DNA of 64,000 bases from Arthrobacter sp. GMC3 (lineage in GTDB: Bacteria; Actinomycetota; Actinomycetes; Actinomycetales; Micrococcaceae). The translations under genes and the position numbers were made by a program. This document shows positions 8,288 through 16,392 of this stretch, piece by piece. How positions within the stretch are numbered: position 1 is the first letter of the stretch; the number at the start of each line of letters is the position of its first letter. The notes under the pieces were generated by a model, which was given only the letters and a program-made list of their open reading frames with translations, had not been told where the DNA came from and made no database searches. Location: NCBI RefSeq assembly GCF_002929305.1, contig NZ_PJIO01000003.1, positions 248,001 to 312,000 on the forward strand, given 5' to 3'.

Positions 8288-8866
8288 CTAGGGGTTGTTG
8301 CTATTGCCGGAACTGGAGCCAGAACCGGATCCGCTGCTGCCGGAGCCGTTCTGTCCTGGGAGCGTTCCACTGCCGCCCCGGCCCTGGCCATAGCGGTGCT
8401 GCTGGAATTGGCTAAATTCATGGTGTGAGGCATTGTTTTCACCAATACCAAACCCGATGGCGCCGCCGCCGGCACCGGCCAGCAGGACGGCTATGACACC
8501 AACAACAATCACCTTGGGGACGGTCCACCACTTCTTGCGCCCCGGCGTCTTGCCGGGATGCCCGGTGGCGCGTCCACCGGATGGCGGAACTCCATTGCCT
8601 TGCTGACTCGCGTAGTAGACCGGCGGAGCTTGCGCATAGGGCGCAGGATCGCCGACTTGCTGCGGATATGCCTGGGCGGACTGGGGCTGCAGGGGCTCCG
8701 TTGCCGGTGGCTGCTGCGCGGCGGCCTGATAGGGCTGGGGTGCTGGAACGGCTGGCCCTGGCTGGCCTTGTCCTGGCACAGGTCCAGGCGGTGTCGCCTG
8801 CGCGCCGCCGTTGTTGGCGCCGGGGATTTGCCCCGCGCCGTTGTTGTTGGATTCTTCCTGGCTCAC
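8288..8866 (-). CDS. Proline/glutamine-rich single-pass membrane protein
   Basis: A 192-residue protein of unknown function. Residues 1-105 are low complexity, rich in Pro, Gln, Ala and Gly. A basic stretch (GKTPGRKKWW) precedes one membrane segment at ~117-140 (VIVVGVIAVLLAGAGGGA). The C-terminus (~140-192) is Gly/Ser-rich and ends in a Ser/Asn tail. The topology suggests a disordered cytoplasmic N-terminus and a short outer tail. The start is GTG at 8866, with AAAGGAG ahead of it. Such proteins are common in actinobacteria and usually lack an assigned role. Confidence 0.7.
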   Translation of the reverse strand: MSQEESNNNGAGQIPGANNGGAQATPPGPVPGQGQPGPAVPAPQPYQAAAQQPPATEPLQPQSAQAYPQQVGDPAPYAQAPPVYYASQQGNGVPPSGGRATGHPGKTPGRKKWWTVPKVIVVGVIAVLLAGAGGGAIGFGIGENNASHHEFSQFQQHRYGQGRGGSGTLPGQNGSGSSGSGSGSSSGNSNNP

Positions 8867-8992
8867 CGCTGGCTCCTTTACTAAATCAGGCCCTTGCCTG
8901 ACTCATCCAGTAAATGACAACCCGCTGTGCACCAACTGCGCGCAGTTGGTGTGAGCGCTGTGAAAAACCGTTACATAAACGTGCAGACCAAG

Positions 8993-9454
8993 CTAGGATC
9001 GGCCGCCGGGAGGGCCGATGAACAGCATGGTGGACATGATGCCGCCCAACAGCACCACGAAGCTCACACCAAACAGTACGGGCCGGTTGAGCAGCCAACG
9101 CATCACGACGTTGGTGAAGCCATGGTCGCTGGGGTGGTCGGTGGCGGTGGTGCGCCATTCGCCGTCGAGCTTGGAATTCTTTTCCAGCCATTTGTCGAAC
9201 GGAATGGTCAGGTACGGGACAAAGGCGGTTGCCACGGCACCCACAATCAGACGCTTGCGCCAACGCTGGTTCACGCCCACCAGCACCGCCGTCATGGCGT
9301 ACCCAATGAACACGAGCCCGTGCGCGAACCCGCCAATGGAGACCGGCCAGTCCCCCACCTTGAAAACGTATTTCAGAACCATGGCCGAGATCAACAACGT
9401 CCAGGTGATGGTTTCGGCAATGGCAAGGGCGCGGTAAAAACGGCGAGGTGACAT
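8993..9454 (-). CDS. DUF3817 family integral membrane protein
   Basis: A 153-residue membrane protein. The pattern YRALAIAETITWTLLI, then GGFAHGLVFIGYAMTAVL and VPYLTIPFDKWL, matches the DUF3817 family, which has three or four membrane helices and no known biochemical function. It contains extra C-terminal residues with a fourth hydrophobic segment (VLFGVSFVVLLGGIMSTML). It lies on the same strand as, and just downstream of, the DUF2236 gene (46-base gap), so co-transcription is likely. Confidence 0.8.
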   Translation of the reverse strand: MSPRRFYRALAIAETITWTLLISAMVLKYVFKVGDWPVSIGGFAHGLVFIGYAMTAVLVGVNQRWRKRLIVGAVATAFVPYLTIPFDKWLEKNSKLDGEWRTTATDHPSDHGFTNVVMRWLLNRPVLFGVSFVVLLGGIMSTMLFIGPPGGRS

Positions 9455-9499
9455 GGGCTGTGGGCAGTCCTTGTTTGGGGAAAATATCGAAAGTAGAGT

Positions 9500-10423
9500 T
9501 TATCGGGCTTTCCTGTGCGCTTCCTCCAAACCGAGCCGGTTCCTGCGAGCGCGGGCGCTCTGTTCGCTGGGTCCTGTTTTACCCAGCCCAAGATGGACGA
9601 CGGCGAGCACCAGTTTTGCCACTTCTCGCACCGGAAGCGGGAATGGGCCCCAGTGCGCTGGTTCCAGCTGGAGCAGGGTGCGGTAGGTGGCGGGCAGGGT
9701 TTCCACGGCCGCGGCGAAGAGGATCTTGTAGCCGCGTTGCTGCGAGCGCGGCAGGGGCGGGTTCCGCAGGAAGGCGACGGTGTCCGCCACGCGCTGGTCA
9801 TAGCGCAGTTCGGGGGTGAAGGCGTGGAGTTGCTCATTGAGTTGGGCTTCCGTCACGGGCGGGTTGTCCACGCCCATGAGCTTGCCCGCGATGGCCCAGT
9901 CTGCCACGTACGCGTCCGGGCCACCTGGGACGCGGGTACCCAGGGATTTGTGTGAGGCGAGGAAGGCTTCTGTGAAGGCCAGGTGCACCCACCGCAGGAG
10001 GTCTGGATCGTGGGCGGTGTAGGGAATTTCTTGCCCATTGTTTGCCGTATACGTTCCCGTGATGAAGCGGTGAATGGAGAGCACCTTCTGCGACGCGGCC
10101 TGGGCCGCTGCTGTGTCCCCATAAGTGAGGGTGTAAATCCATCGGATGGTGCCGGCCAGGCGGCCCAGTGGGTCGCTCTTGTAGTCCGAGTGATCGTGGA
10201 CGCCGGCCATGGCACCCGGGTGGAGTGCTTGAAGGAGCAGTGCGTGGATCCCTGCCACGAGTGTCGTCATGGAGCCGTGGACGGCCCACGCCGCCGAATC
10301 GGGCGCAAAGTACCCGCCGTCGTCGCCCTTTTCAAGGTCGAGTTCCCATTGCGGGATGGTCGTGGAGTTGGCGCTGAACGTCCCCCGCAGTTCACGACGC
10401 CATCTGGCCACAATGTTTTCCAT
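9500..10423 (-). CDS. Oxygenase MpaB family protein (DUF2236)
   Basis: A 307-residue protein. GSMTTLVAGIHALLLQALHP, DPLGRLAGTIRWIYTLTYGD and DPDLLRWVHLAFTEAFL are the hallmark blocks of the DUF2236/MpaB (latex-clearing-protein-like) family. These bind haem through a conserved His and can act as oxygenases; fungal MpaB cleaves a farnesyl chain. The conserved H near LQALHPG and the H in WVHLAF are the likely haem or active-site residues. The biological substrate in actinobacteria is unknown. It probably forms an operon with the DUF3817 gene downstream and follows the SGNH hydrolase gene by only 17 bases. Confidence 0.85.
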   Translation of the reverse strand: MENIVARWRRELRGTFSANSTTIPQWELDLEKGDDGGYFAPDSAAWAVHGSMTTLVAGIHALLLQALHPGAMAGVHDHSDYKSDPLGRLAGTIRWIYTLTYGDTAAAQAASQKVLSIHRFITGTYTANNGQEIPYTAHDPDLLRWVHLAFTEAFLASHKSLGTRVPGGPDAYVADWAIAGKLMGVDNPPVTEAQLNEQLHAFTPELRYDQRVADTVAFLRNPPLPRSQQRGYKILFAAAVETLPATYRTLLQLEPAHWGPFPLPVREVAKLVLAVVHLGLGKTGPSEQSARARRNRLGLEEAHRKAR

Positions 10424-10440
10424 GGCCCCAGTCTGGCCTT

Positions 10441-11331
10441 CTATTCCTGTGGATGCACGCCGTCCCCTGGATTGCCTGCCTCTGGCGGTGGTGGGACGGC
10501 GTTACCGAAGAGGCTGCCGGCGACGGGGGTGGCATAGGGGCGTTTGGCGTAGAAGCCTTCGCTGCGTGAGCGGTTCTTCAGGCCCTCCAACACCCACGGC
10601 ATGAAGTATGCTCTCGCCCAGTCAAGGTCGTCAGCGCGGGCCTGGCGCCAACTCCGGGGTGGTGCCGGCGTGAGCTGGCCGTGGATGAGCGTGTGCTGGA
10701 CGTTGAGGCTATTCAAGACCATGATGGCTACTTCCTGGTAGCCCAGGGCGGAGGGGTGGAGCCTGTCCGGGCTCCACATGCGCGGATCGTTGAGCCCGGT
10801 TAGCGTCCACAGGTCGGCTATCAACGCGTCGTGCCGGGCGGCAATGCTGCGAACATTTTCGTTGAAGATGGCAATCTTGGTACGGAACTGCCCCATGATG
10901 GTGGACTTTCCCGAATCCGGGCCCACAAAAAGCAGTACGGTGGCATCGATGGCCCGCAGTTCCAATACGGCTCGTTCGAGGACGTCAGCGAGCTTGTCAG
11001 GGTCCGCGCCTGGGTGCAGGAGATCGTTGCCACCGGCCTGGATGGACACCAGGTCGGGACGCAAGTCTATGGCCGTGGCAAGCTGCGAGTCGATGACCTC
11101 TCGCAACAGCTGACCTCTGACGGCCAGGTTGGCGTAAGCGAAGTCTGCGTGCCCCACTGCCAGTTCCTCCGCCACCCTGTCGGCCCAGCCGCGAAACTCG
11201 CCGGGGTGCCGTGAATCCGGATCTCCCAGGCCTTCGGTGAATGAGTCTCCGAGCGCCACAAACCGGTGCCATGGGTGCGGCCCACCCTGGCTTGTGGGGC
11301 GATCGTCCTTGGCGTTCTGCTGAAGACTCAT
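10441..11331 (-). CDS. SGNH/GDSL family hydrolase (esterase or lipase-like)
   Basis: A 296-residue protein. FVALGDSFTEG (block I with the nucleophile Ser), IQAGGNDLL (block III, Asn) and SPDRLHPSALGY (block V with the Asp-x-x-His dyad) are all present, so the catalytic set is intact. There is no signal peptide; it starts directly before the catalytic block, so it is likely cytoplasmic. The ATG at 11331 is supported by GAGGAGG upstream; the open frame runs to 11415 without such support. It heads a three-gene minus-strand set with the DUF2236 and DUF3817 genes. The substrate ester is unknown. Confidence 0.85.
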   Translation of the reverse strand: MSLQQNAKDDRPTSQGGPHPWHRFVALGDSFTEGLGDPDSRHPGEFRGWADRVAEELAVGHADFAYANLAVRGQLLREVIDSQLATAIDLRPDLVSIQAGGNDLLHPGADPDKLADVLERAVLELRAIDATVLLFVGPDSGKSTIMGQFRTKIAIFNENVRSIAARHDALIADLWTLTGLNDPRMWSPDRLHPSALGYQEVAIMVLNSLNVQHTLIHGQLTPAPPRSWRQARADDLDWARAYFMPWVLEGLKNRSRSEGFYAKRPYATPVAGSLFGNAVPPPPEAGNPGDGVHPQE

Positions 11332-11408
11332 GACCCTATCCTCCTCCCGTGGCGGCTGTTTGGTGCAGCACCGGCGACATTTAGTTTGCGCAGTAATACA
11401 CTGGCGCC

Positions 11409-11873
11409 ATGTCAACCTTCAGCGTTTCTCGCAGCCTTCTCATTCAGGCCCCCGCAGAAGAGATCTACCCCCTGGTGGTCAGCTTCCGTGAGTGGCCCAA
11501 ATGGTCCCCCTGGGAAACCATTGACCCCACCATGCAGCGCAGCTATGAAGGCCCCGTCAGCGGCGTGGGTTCCAAGTACGCGTGGAAAGGTAACGGCAAG
11601 GCCGGGGCGGGAACCATGGAAATCACCGAGGCCTCCGAGCCGGCCAAAATCGCCATCCGGCTAGAGTTCACCAAGCCCATGAAGGCGCTCAACCCGACCA
11701 CCTTCACCTTTGTTTCCGAGGGCGTTGGAACCCGCGTCACATGGTCCATGACAGGTGAGAACAAGGGTGTGGGCAGGGTATTCATGCTGTTCATGAACAT
11801 GGACAAGCTGGTGGGTGGCGACTTTGAAAAGGGCTTGGCGCAGTTGTCAGCCGTGGTGGCCGGAAACGCCTAG
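11409..11873 (+). CDS. SRPBCC family protein (polyketide cyclase-like)
   Basis: A 154-residue START-like protein. VSRSLLIQAPAEEIYPLV and FREWPKWSPWE are the classical start of polyketide-cyclase/dehydrase-type SRPBCC domains, which form a deep hydrophobic pocket. The family is functionally diverse (lipid or cofactor binding, stress), so no reaction is assigned. The gene diverges from the SGNH hydrolase. It converges with the universal stress protein gene so closely that the two stop codons share the palindrome CTAG at 11870-11873. Confidence 0.8.
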   Translation: MSTFSVSRSLLIQAPAEEIYPLVVSFREWPKWSPWETIDPTMQRSYEGPVSGVGSKYAWKGNGKAGAGTMEITEASEPAKIAIRLEFTKPMKALNPTTFTFVSEGVGTRVTWSMTGENKGVGRVFMLFMNMDKLVGGDFEKGLAQLSAVVAGNA

Positions 11874-12355
11874 TGGGCGTCTACACGGGGAATGGCCAGA
11901 ACGGGTATGTGCTGGGTGGCCAGGAGTTTGTGCACCACCGACCCTGCCAACACCTCATCAATGCCTGCCAGAACCCCGGGCCGCCTTGCCCCCACCACAA
12001 TGGCCGCACACTGCAGCACCCCAGCCAATCGGCCCAACGCCAGGGCGGGGTCCCCGCCCAGAACATGGAAGTTGCTGCGCAGACCCACGGCGGAGGCCGC
12101 CCGATCCAGCAGCGGTCGTAGCTCCACAACCGCCGACGCCGCGTCATCTTCCGGATCCAGCGCCCTGTTCAGCGATTCGGCCACGACATCGCCCCTGGGA
12201 TCCCATTCGATCAGGTAGCTTCCCGGGTCCACGTAGGCAGCCACCAGCTCCGCTCCCGTGGCGGCAGCCAGCGCGGCGGCGCACTGCAACACGGCAGGAT
12301 CCTGCCCCGGTAGCAACCCCACCAACACTGCTCCCGCACCAAATCGAGGTTCCAT
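11870..12355 (-). CDS. Universal stress protein (UspA-like), single domain
   Basis: A 161-residue protein with one Usp fold. AVLVGLLPGQDPAVLQCAA is at the start, and VVGARRPGVLAGIDEVLAGS then VVHKLLATQHIPVLAIP are at the end. The C-terminal block approximates the ATP-binding G-2x-G-9x-G(S/T) signature (GARRPG...GS), so nucleotide binding is possible. ATG 12355 is chosen for its upstream GGGAGGGAGAAGG; the frame continues to 12406. The stop overlaps that of the SRPBCC gene. Confidence 0.8.
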   Translation of the reverse strand: MEPRFGAGAVLVGLLPGQDPAVLQCAAALAAATGAELVAAYVDPGSYLIEWDPRGDVVAESLNRALDPEDDAASAVVELRPLLDRAASAVGLRSNFHVLGGDPALALGRLAGVLQCAAIVVGARRPGVLAGIDEVLAGSVVHKLLATQHIPVLAIPRVDAH

Positions 12356-12477
12356 GGCGGACCTTCTCCCTCCCAAGCCAACCTTTGCGACATACAGGCT
12401 CTGCATCTATTTTCGCCTTCGCCGCACTAAACCGGAAGCCCGGCTTTGGCTCGAAATTTAGCCCCCGCCGCGCGTTC

Positions 12478-13845
12478 CTAGTGGTGGAAAGCCACCCGGT
12501 CGGGAGCTTTCCCGGCGAGCCGCTCCACCGACGCGGCCAGGTCGCTCAGGAACATTCCGGCCAGGTCGAAGGTGAACCCGTTGCGTACCACCACGCGCAG
12601 CACATCGACGTCGGCCATTCCCTCGGGCATCGGGTAGGCGGGCACGATCCAACCAAAGCTGCGCAGCTCATGGGAAAGGTCGTAAACGGTGAAAGCGTCC
12701 GGCGTCGTCAAGCTGAACGCCAGTACCGGGAGCTCATCCCCCCAGCTGATGAGGGTAAACACTCCCAGCTGTTCAACGCCCTTGGCAATGGTTGTGGCGA
12801 TGTCGCGCGCACGTTGCTGGATGCGTTGGTAGCCGTCAAAGCCGTACCGTACCAGGGTGTAGTACTGGGCTATGACCTGGGCGGCCGGGCGGGAAAAGTT
12901 CAGGGCAAAGGTTGGCATGGAGCCGCCCAGATAGTCCACGCTGAAGATCAAGTCCTTGGGCAAGTCATCGGCACTGCGCCACACCACCCAGCCCACGCCG
13001 GGATAGACAAGGCCGTATTTGTGGCCGGAGGCGTTGATGGACTTTACCCGGTCTAGGCGAAAATCCCAGCGGAGGTCTTGGTCTAGGAACGGGGCAATGA
13101 ACCCTCCGGAGGCGGCGTCCACATGGAGCGGGATATCCAGTCCCGTGCTGGTTTGAAGGGCATCAAGGGCCGCGGCGATTTCGGCTACCGGTTCATAGGA
13201 GCCGTCAAAGGTTGACCCCAGCACGGCCACAACCCCGATCGTGTTCTCATCGCAGGCCGCGGCGGCCTGTGCAGCGGTCAGGTGGGTGGCGCCGTCGAGC
13301 GGGACTAGCCGGGCCTCAACATCCCAGTAGCGGGCAAACTTTTCCCAGCACACCTGTACATTGGCCCCCATGACCAGGTTGGGCTTGGTGGCATCAGCCC
13401 CGGCAGCTTCCTGGCGGGCCCGCCACCTCCATTTGAGCGCCATACCGGCCAACATGGCCGCCTCGGAGGATCCCGTCGTGGAGCATCCGACGGCGTCCGC
13501 TCCCCCGGCGGGCGTAGAGGCATGCCACAAATTCGCCAGGATGTTCACGCAACGCCGCTCAATTTCTGCCGACTGTGGATACTCATCCTTGTCAATAATG
13601 TTCTTCTCCAGCGACTCCTGGATCAGGGTTGCCGCCTGTGGTTCCATCCATGTGGTCACGAACGTTGCCAGATTCTGGCGTGCATTGCCGTCAAGCATCA
13701 GCTCATCCTGGACGAACCGCATGGCGGCATCCGCGCTCTGGGTGTGCCTGGGCAAACGGTGCTTGGGGATTGACCCCACCCCACCGTCGAAGGCCGAATC
13801 GATCATGTTCTCGTCGTGCTGAGGATGGCGTTGGTGCAGGCTCAT
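12478..13845 (-). CDS. gadB: Glutamate decarboxylase
   Basis: A 455-residue PLP enzyme that converts glutamate to GABA and CO2, consuming a proton. The PLP lysine lies in SINASGHKYGL near residue 275. HVDAASGGFIAPF and AMLAGMALKWRW are typical GAD blocks. Length equals that of bacterial GadA/GadB (~460). No glutamate/GABA antiporter gene is adjacent, so a role in acid resistance or in the GABA shunt cannot be decided from context. The ATG follows AGGGAGC. Confidence 0.9.
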   Translation of the reverse strand: MSLHQRHPQHDENMIDSAFDGGVGSIPKHRLPRHTQSADAAMRFVQDELMLDGNARQNLATFVTTWMEPQAATLIQESLEKNIIDKDEYPQSAEIERRCVNILANLWHASTPAGGADAVGCSTTGSSEAAMLAGMALKWRWRARQEAAGADATKPNLVMGANVQVCWEKFARYWDVEARLVPLDGATHLTAAQAAAACDENTIGVVAVLGSTFDGSYEPVAEIAAALDALQTSTGLDIPLHVDAASGGFIAPFLDQDLRWDFRLDRVKSINASGHKYGLVYPGVGWVVWRSADDLPKDLIFSVDYLGGSMPTFALNFSRPAAQVIAQYYTLVRYGFDGYQRIQQRARDIATTIAKGVEQLGVFTLISWGDELPVLAFSLTTPDAFTVYDLSHELRSFGWIVPAYPMPEGMADVDVLRVVVRNGFTFDLAGMFLSDLAASVERLAGKAPDRVAFHH

Positions 13846-13931
13846 GGGTTGCTCCCTGGTGATTCCCTTGGATACGCGATTTGCTCCGTAGTACCGAGGC
13901 TAACCACATTCGCACGATTTCAGTAGACCCG

Positions 13932-14792
13932 TCACTGACTGGTGTTCGCCCGGTCCCCCAGTCTTCCGGTGACCACCGTGCCGTCGAGTTCTTCGCTGTG
14001 TGAGATCGAGGCGGCGAATCCATGAGCCGCCATGATCCGCGCGCTCAGAGCCGACTGCCTCATACTTGTCTCCACCAGCAGCGAGCCGCCGGGCCGCAAC
14101 CAGCTGCGGGCCTGCGCCGCAATCCTGCGTTGGATTTCCAGGCCGTCAGCCCCGCCGTTGAGTGCCGAATCCGGTTCGTGCAGGCGGGCCTCGGCCGGCA
14201 TGAACGCAATCTCTTGCGTGGGAACGTAGGGGGCGTTGGCCACCACCACATCCACCACACCGCGCAGGATGATTGGAATGGCGTCAAACAAGTCGCCGCA
14301 GGAGGCGTGCCCGTTGACGCTCCTGAGGTTCGCCCCGGCGCAGGCCACCGCGGCAGGGTCTATGTCAGCCGCGTACATTTCCAGGCCGGAATGCTCGTGG
14401 GCTAGTGCTGCCCCCACGGCCCCGCTGCCGCAGCACAGGTCCACAACCACCCGGTGGCTGTGGTCCCGCCCGGCAGCAACCTCGGCCTCTGTTGTGTGGC
14501 CGTGTTGGTGGGAGCGCAGGACTTCCAGGGCCTTGCTGACCAGGAGTTCGGTGCGCAGCCTCGGCACAAAGACACCCGGGGTCACCGTTATCCGCAACCC
14601 GCGAAACTGGGCCCAGCCCACGATGTGTTCCAGCGGGAACCCGGCCACCCGTTGCCCCATCATGGCGGCCAGTTCTGCGGGAGTCTGGGCTGCCTCGCTC
14701 AAAATCGCTGCCTCGTCTTCGGCATAGACACATCCGGCGGCCCGCAGCGTTCTCACAACAGTGTCCGGCGACAGAATCGGATGTGGCTCCAT
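13932..14792 (-). CDS. PrmC/HemK-like protein N5-glutamine methyltransferase (putative)
   Basis: A 286-residue class I SAM-dependent methyltransferase. The N-terminal helical region carries the PrmC-type block GFPLEHIVGWAQFRGLRI then VFVPRLRTELLV. The SAM-binding motif is VVDLCCGSGAVGAAL. The catalytic tetrad reads NAPY (VVANAPYVPT), whereas PrmC has NPPY, which binds the glutamine of release-factor GGQ motifs. This actinobacterial paralogue group is therefore likely to use another target; canonical prmC is expected elsewhere. It lies upstream of gadB on the same strand with an 86-base gap. Confidence 0.8.
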   Translation of the reverse strand: MEPHPILSPDTVVRTLRAAGCVYAEDEAAILSEAAQTPAELAAMMGQRVAGFPLEHIVGWAQFRGLRITVTPGVFVPRLRTELLVSKALEVLRSHQHGHTTEAEVAAGRDHSHRVVVDLCCGSGAVGAALAHEHSGLEMYAADIDPAAVACAGANLRSVNGHASCGDLFDAIPIILRGVVDVVVANAPYVPTQEIAFMPAEARLHEPDSALNGGADGLEIQRRIAAQARSWLRPGGSLLVETSMRQSALSARIMAAHGFAASISHSEELDGTVVTGRLGDRANTSQ

Positions 14793-14859
14793 GGAAACCA
14801 GATTCTAGCCCCCTATCCTGCCAAAACTGGGCTAGGCGCAGAACAGTGCCGCCGTCTGG

Positions 14860-15627
14860 TCAGGGCAGTGTCAAGATCACGGGACCGTCGGCGGTGATGG
14901 CGATGGTGTGTTCGCTATGGGCTGCCCGCTTGCCCTTGAGCGAGCGCAGGGTCCAGCCGTCGCCGTCGTGCTGGTAATCGTCCCTGCCACCGGCAATCAA
15001 CATGGGCTCAATGGCAATAACGAGCCCCTCCGTCAGTTTCATTCCACGGCCCGGCCGGCCTTCATTGGGGACGGGCGGTTCCTCGTGCATGGCCTTGCCG
15101 ATGCCGTGGCCACCGTGGTCGGCCAGCAGCCCGTAACCGGCGCGCCTGGCCTCCTTCTCGATGGCGTGGCCGATGTGGCCCATGGTGTTGCCGATCCGGG
15201 CCGCGTCAATGCCCCGGGCAAGTGCGGCGTCGGTGGCGGCGATGAGGGCCAGGTCCTCGGGGCGACCCTGACCCACGGTGAAGCTGATGGCCGAGTCGCC
15301 GCACCAGCCTTCGAGGAACGCTCCGGCGTCAATACTGACCAGGTCTCCGTCGGCCAGCCTGTAGCCGTTGGGGATGCCGTGGACCACGGCATCGTTGACA
15401 CTGGCGCAGATCACGCCGGGGAAGGGAGTGGGCGCCCAGCGCGGATGGTAGTTCAGGAAGGCAGGGACGGCGCCGGCATCGCTGAACACGCTGGCGGCGA
15501 CGGCGTCGAGCTCTTTCAGGCTCACCCCCACATCGGCATGGGCCCTGACGGCGGCCAGCGCCTGCGCGACGATGCGCCCGGCCTCGCGCATTGCGGCGAT
15601 TTCCGTAGCTGTCTTGATCTTGCCCAT
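14860..15627 (-). CDS. map: Type I methionine aminopeptidase
   Basis: A 255-residue enzyme that removes the initiator Met from nascent proteins. Metal ligands are visible in order: SIDAGAFLEGWCGDSA (two Asp 11 apart), GGHGIGKAMHEEP (His), VIAIEPML (Glu) and the C-terminal HSEHTIAIT (Glu). ATG 15627 gives MGKIKTATEIAAMREAGRIV, the standard start; the frame extends to 15663. A second map copy is usual in actinobacteria, often beside secY, and this one is not in that context. It diverges from the AlkD-like gene. Confidence 0.93.
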   Translation of the reverse strand: MGKIKTATEIAAMREAGRIVAQALAAVRAHADVGVSLKELDAVAASVFSDAGAVPAFLNYHPRWAPTPFPGVICASVNDAVVHGIPNGYRLADGDLVSIDAGAFLEGWCGDSAISFTVGQGRPEDLALIAATDAALARGIDAARIGNTMGHIGHAIEKEARRAGYGLLADHGGHGIGKAMHEEPPVPNEGRPGRGMKLTEGLVIAIEPMLIAGGRDDYQHDGDGWTLRSLKGKRAAHSEHTIAITADGPVILTLP

Positions 15628-15690
15628 GGGAGGTCCCTTACTGCGGTGAAGTGTTACATCCACAGTACCGAAGGCCGCTACGCTGTGGGA

Positions 15691-16392
15691 ATGACGGACG
15701 ACGCCGCTTCCCCCAACCGCCTGTTCCTCGCGGCCCTGCGCCCGGCACTTGAGGCGGCCGCCATTCCCGAGAAGGCTGCGGGCATGGCGGCCTACATGAA
15801 ATCGACCATGCCATACCTTGGCGCTCCGTCACCGGCAGTGCGCAAAACGGTGCGGGCGCTTGCCAAGGAACACCCTTTCGCCGACGCCGGGCAGCTTGGC
15901 GCCACGGTGGCTCATTTGTGGAATGGCGCCGAATTTCGGGAGGAACGCTACTCGGCCATCATGCTGACCGATTCACGCATGGGCAGAGGCGAAATGGCGC
16001 TGCTGCCGTTCTACGTGTCTGTGATCGAGACGGGCCAGTGGTGGGACTATGTGGATTCCGTGGCACCTCGGCTGTGCGAATTGCTGCAAACTCACCGGGA
16101 CACCATGGATCCGCTATTGCGCATGTGGAGCGTCCACCCGAACTTTTGGTTCCGACGGGCGGCAATCATCGCCCAGTTGCCCGCAAAACAATCAACTGAC
16201 ACGGTGTTGCTGCACGATGTGACGGTGGAGAATCTCACCGACAAGGAGTTCTTCATTCGCAAAGCGATTGGCTGGGCCCTACGTCAGCACGCCAAGACGG
16301 ACCCGAATTGGGTGCTGGACTTTGTGTCCACCTATGCCGAACAGCTCAGTCCGCTCTCGCGGCGTGAGGCGCTCAAACATCTAGGAGCCTAG
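15691..16392 (+). CDS. DNA alkylation repair protein (AlkD-like HEAT-repeat)
   Basis: A 233-residue alpha-helical protein. AAYMKSTMPYLGAPSPAVR, FREERYSAIMLT, WWDYVDSVAPRL, and FFIRKAIGWALRQHAKTDP are the conserved blocks of the AlkC/AlkD DNA-glycosylase family, which excises N3- and N7-alkylated purines through HEAT-like repeats. The Trp pair and Asp (WWDYVD) correspond to the AlkD active-site surface. It diverges from map with ~60 bases between the starts. Its last bases overlap by 4 the end of the convergent mannosyltransferase gene. Confidence 0.88.
   Translation: MTDDAASPNRLFLAALRPALEAAAIPEKAAGMAAYMKSTMPYLGAPSPAVRKTVRALAKEHPFADAGQLGATVAHLWNGAEFREERYSAIMLTDSRMGRGEMALLPFYVSVIETGQWWDYVDSVAPRLCELLQTHRDTMDPLLRMWSVHPNFWFRRAAIIAQLPAKQSTDTVLLHDVTVENLTDKEFFIRKAIGWALRQHAKTDPNWVLDFVSTYAEQLSPLSRREALKHLGA

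Noticed and set aside
14908..15690. Long open extension upstream of the AlkD-like start
   Set aside because: It is antisense to methionine aminopeptidase; AlkD similarity starts at 15691.
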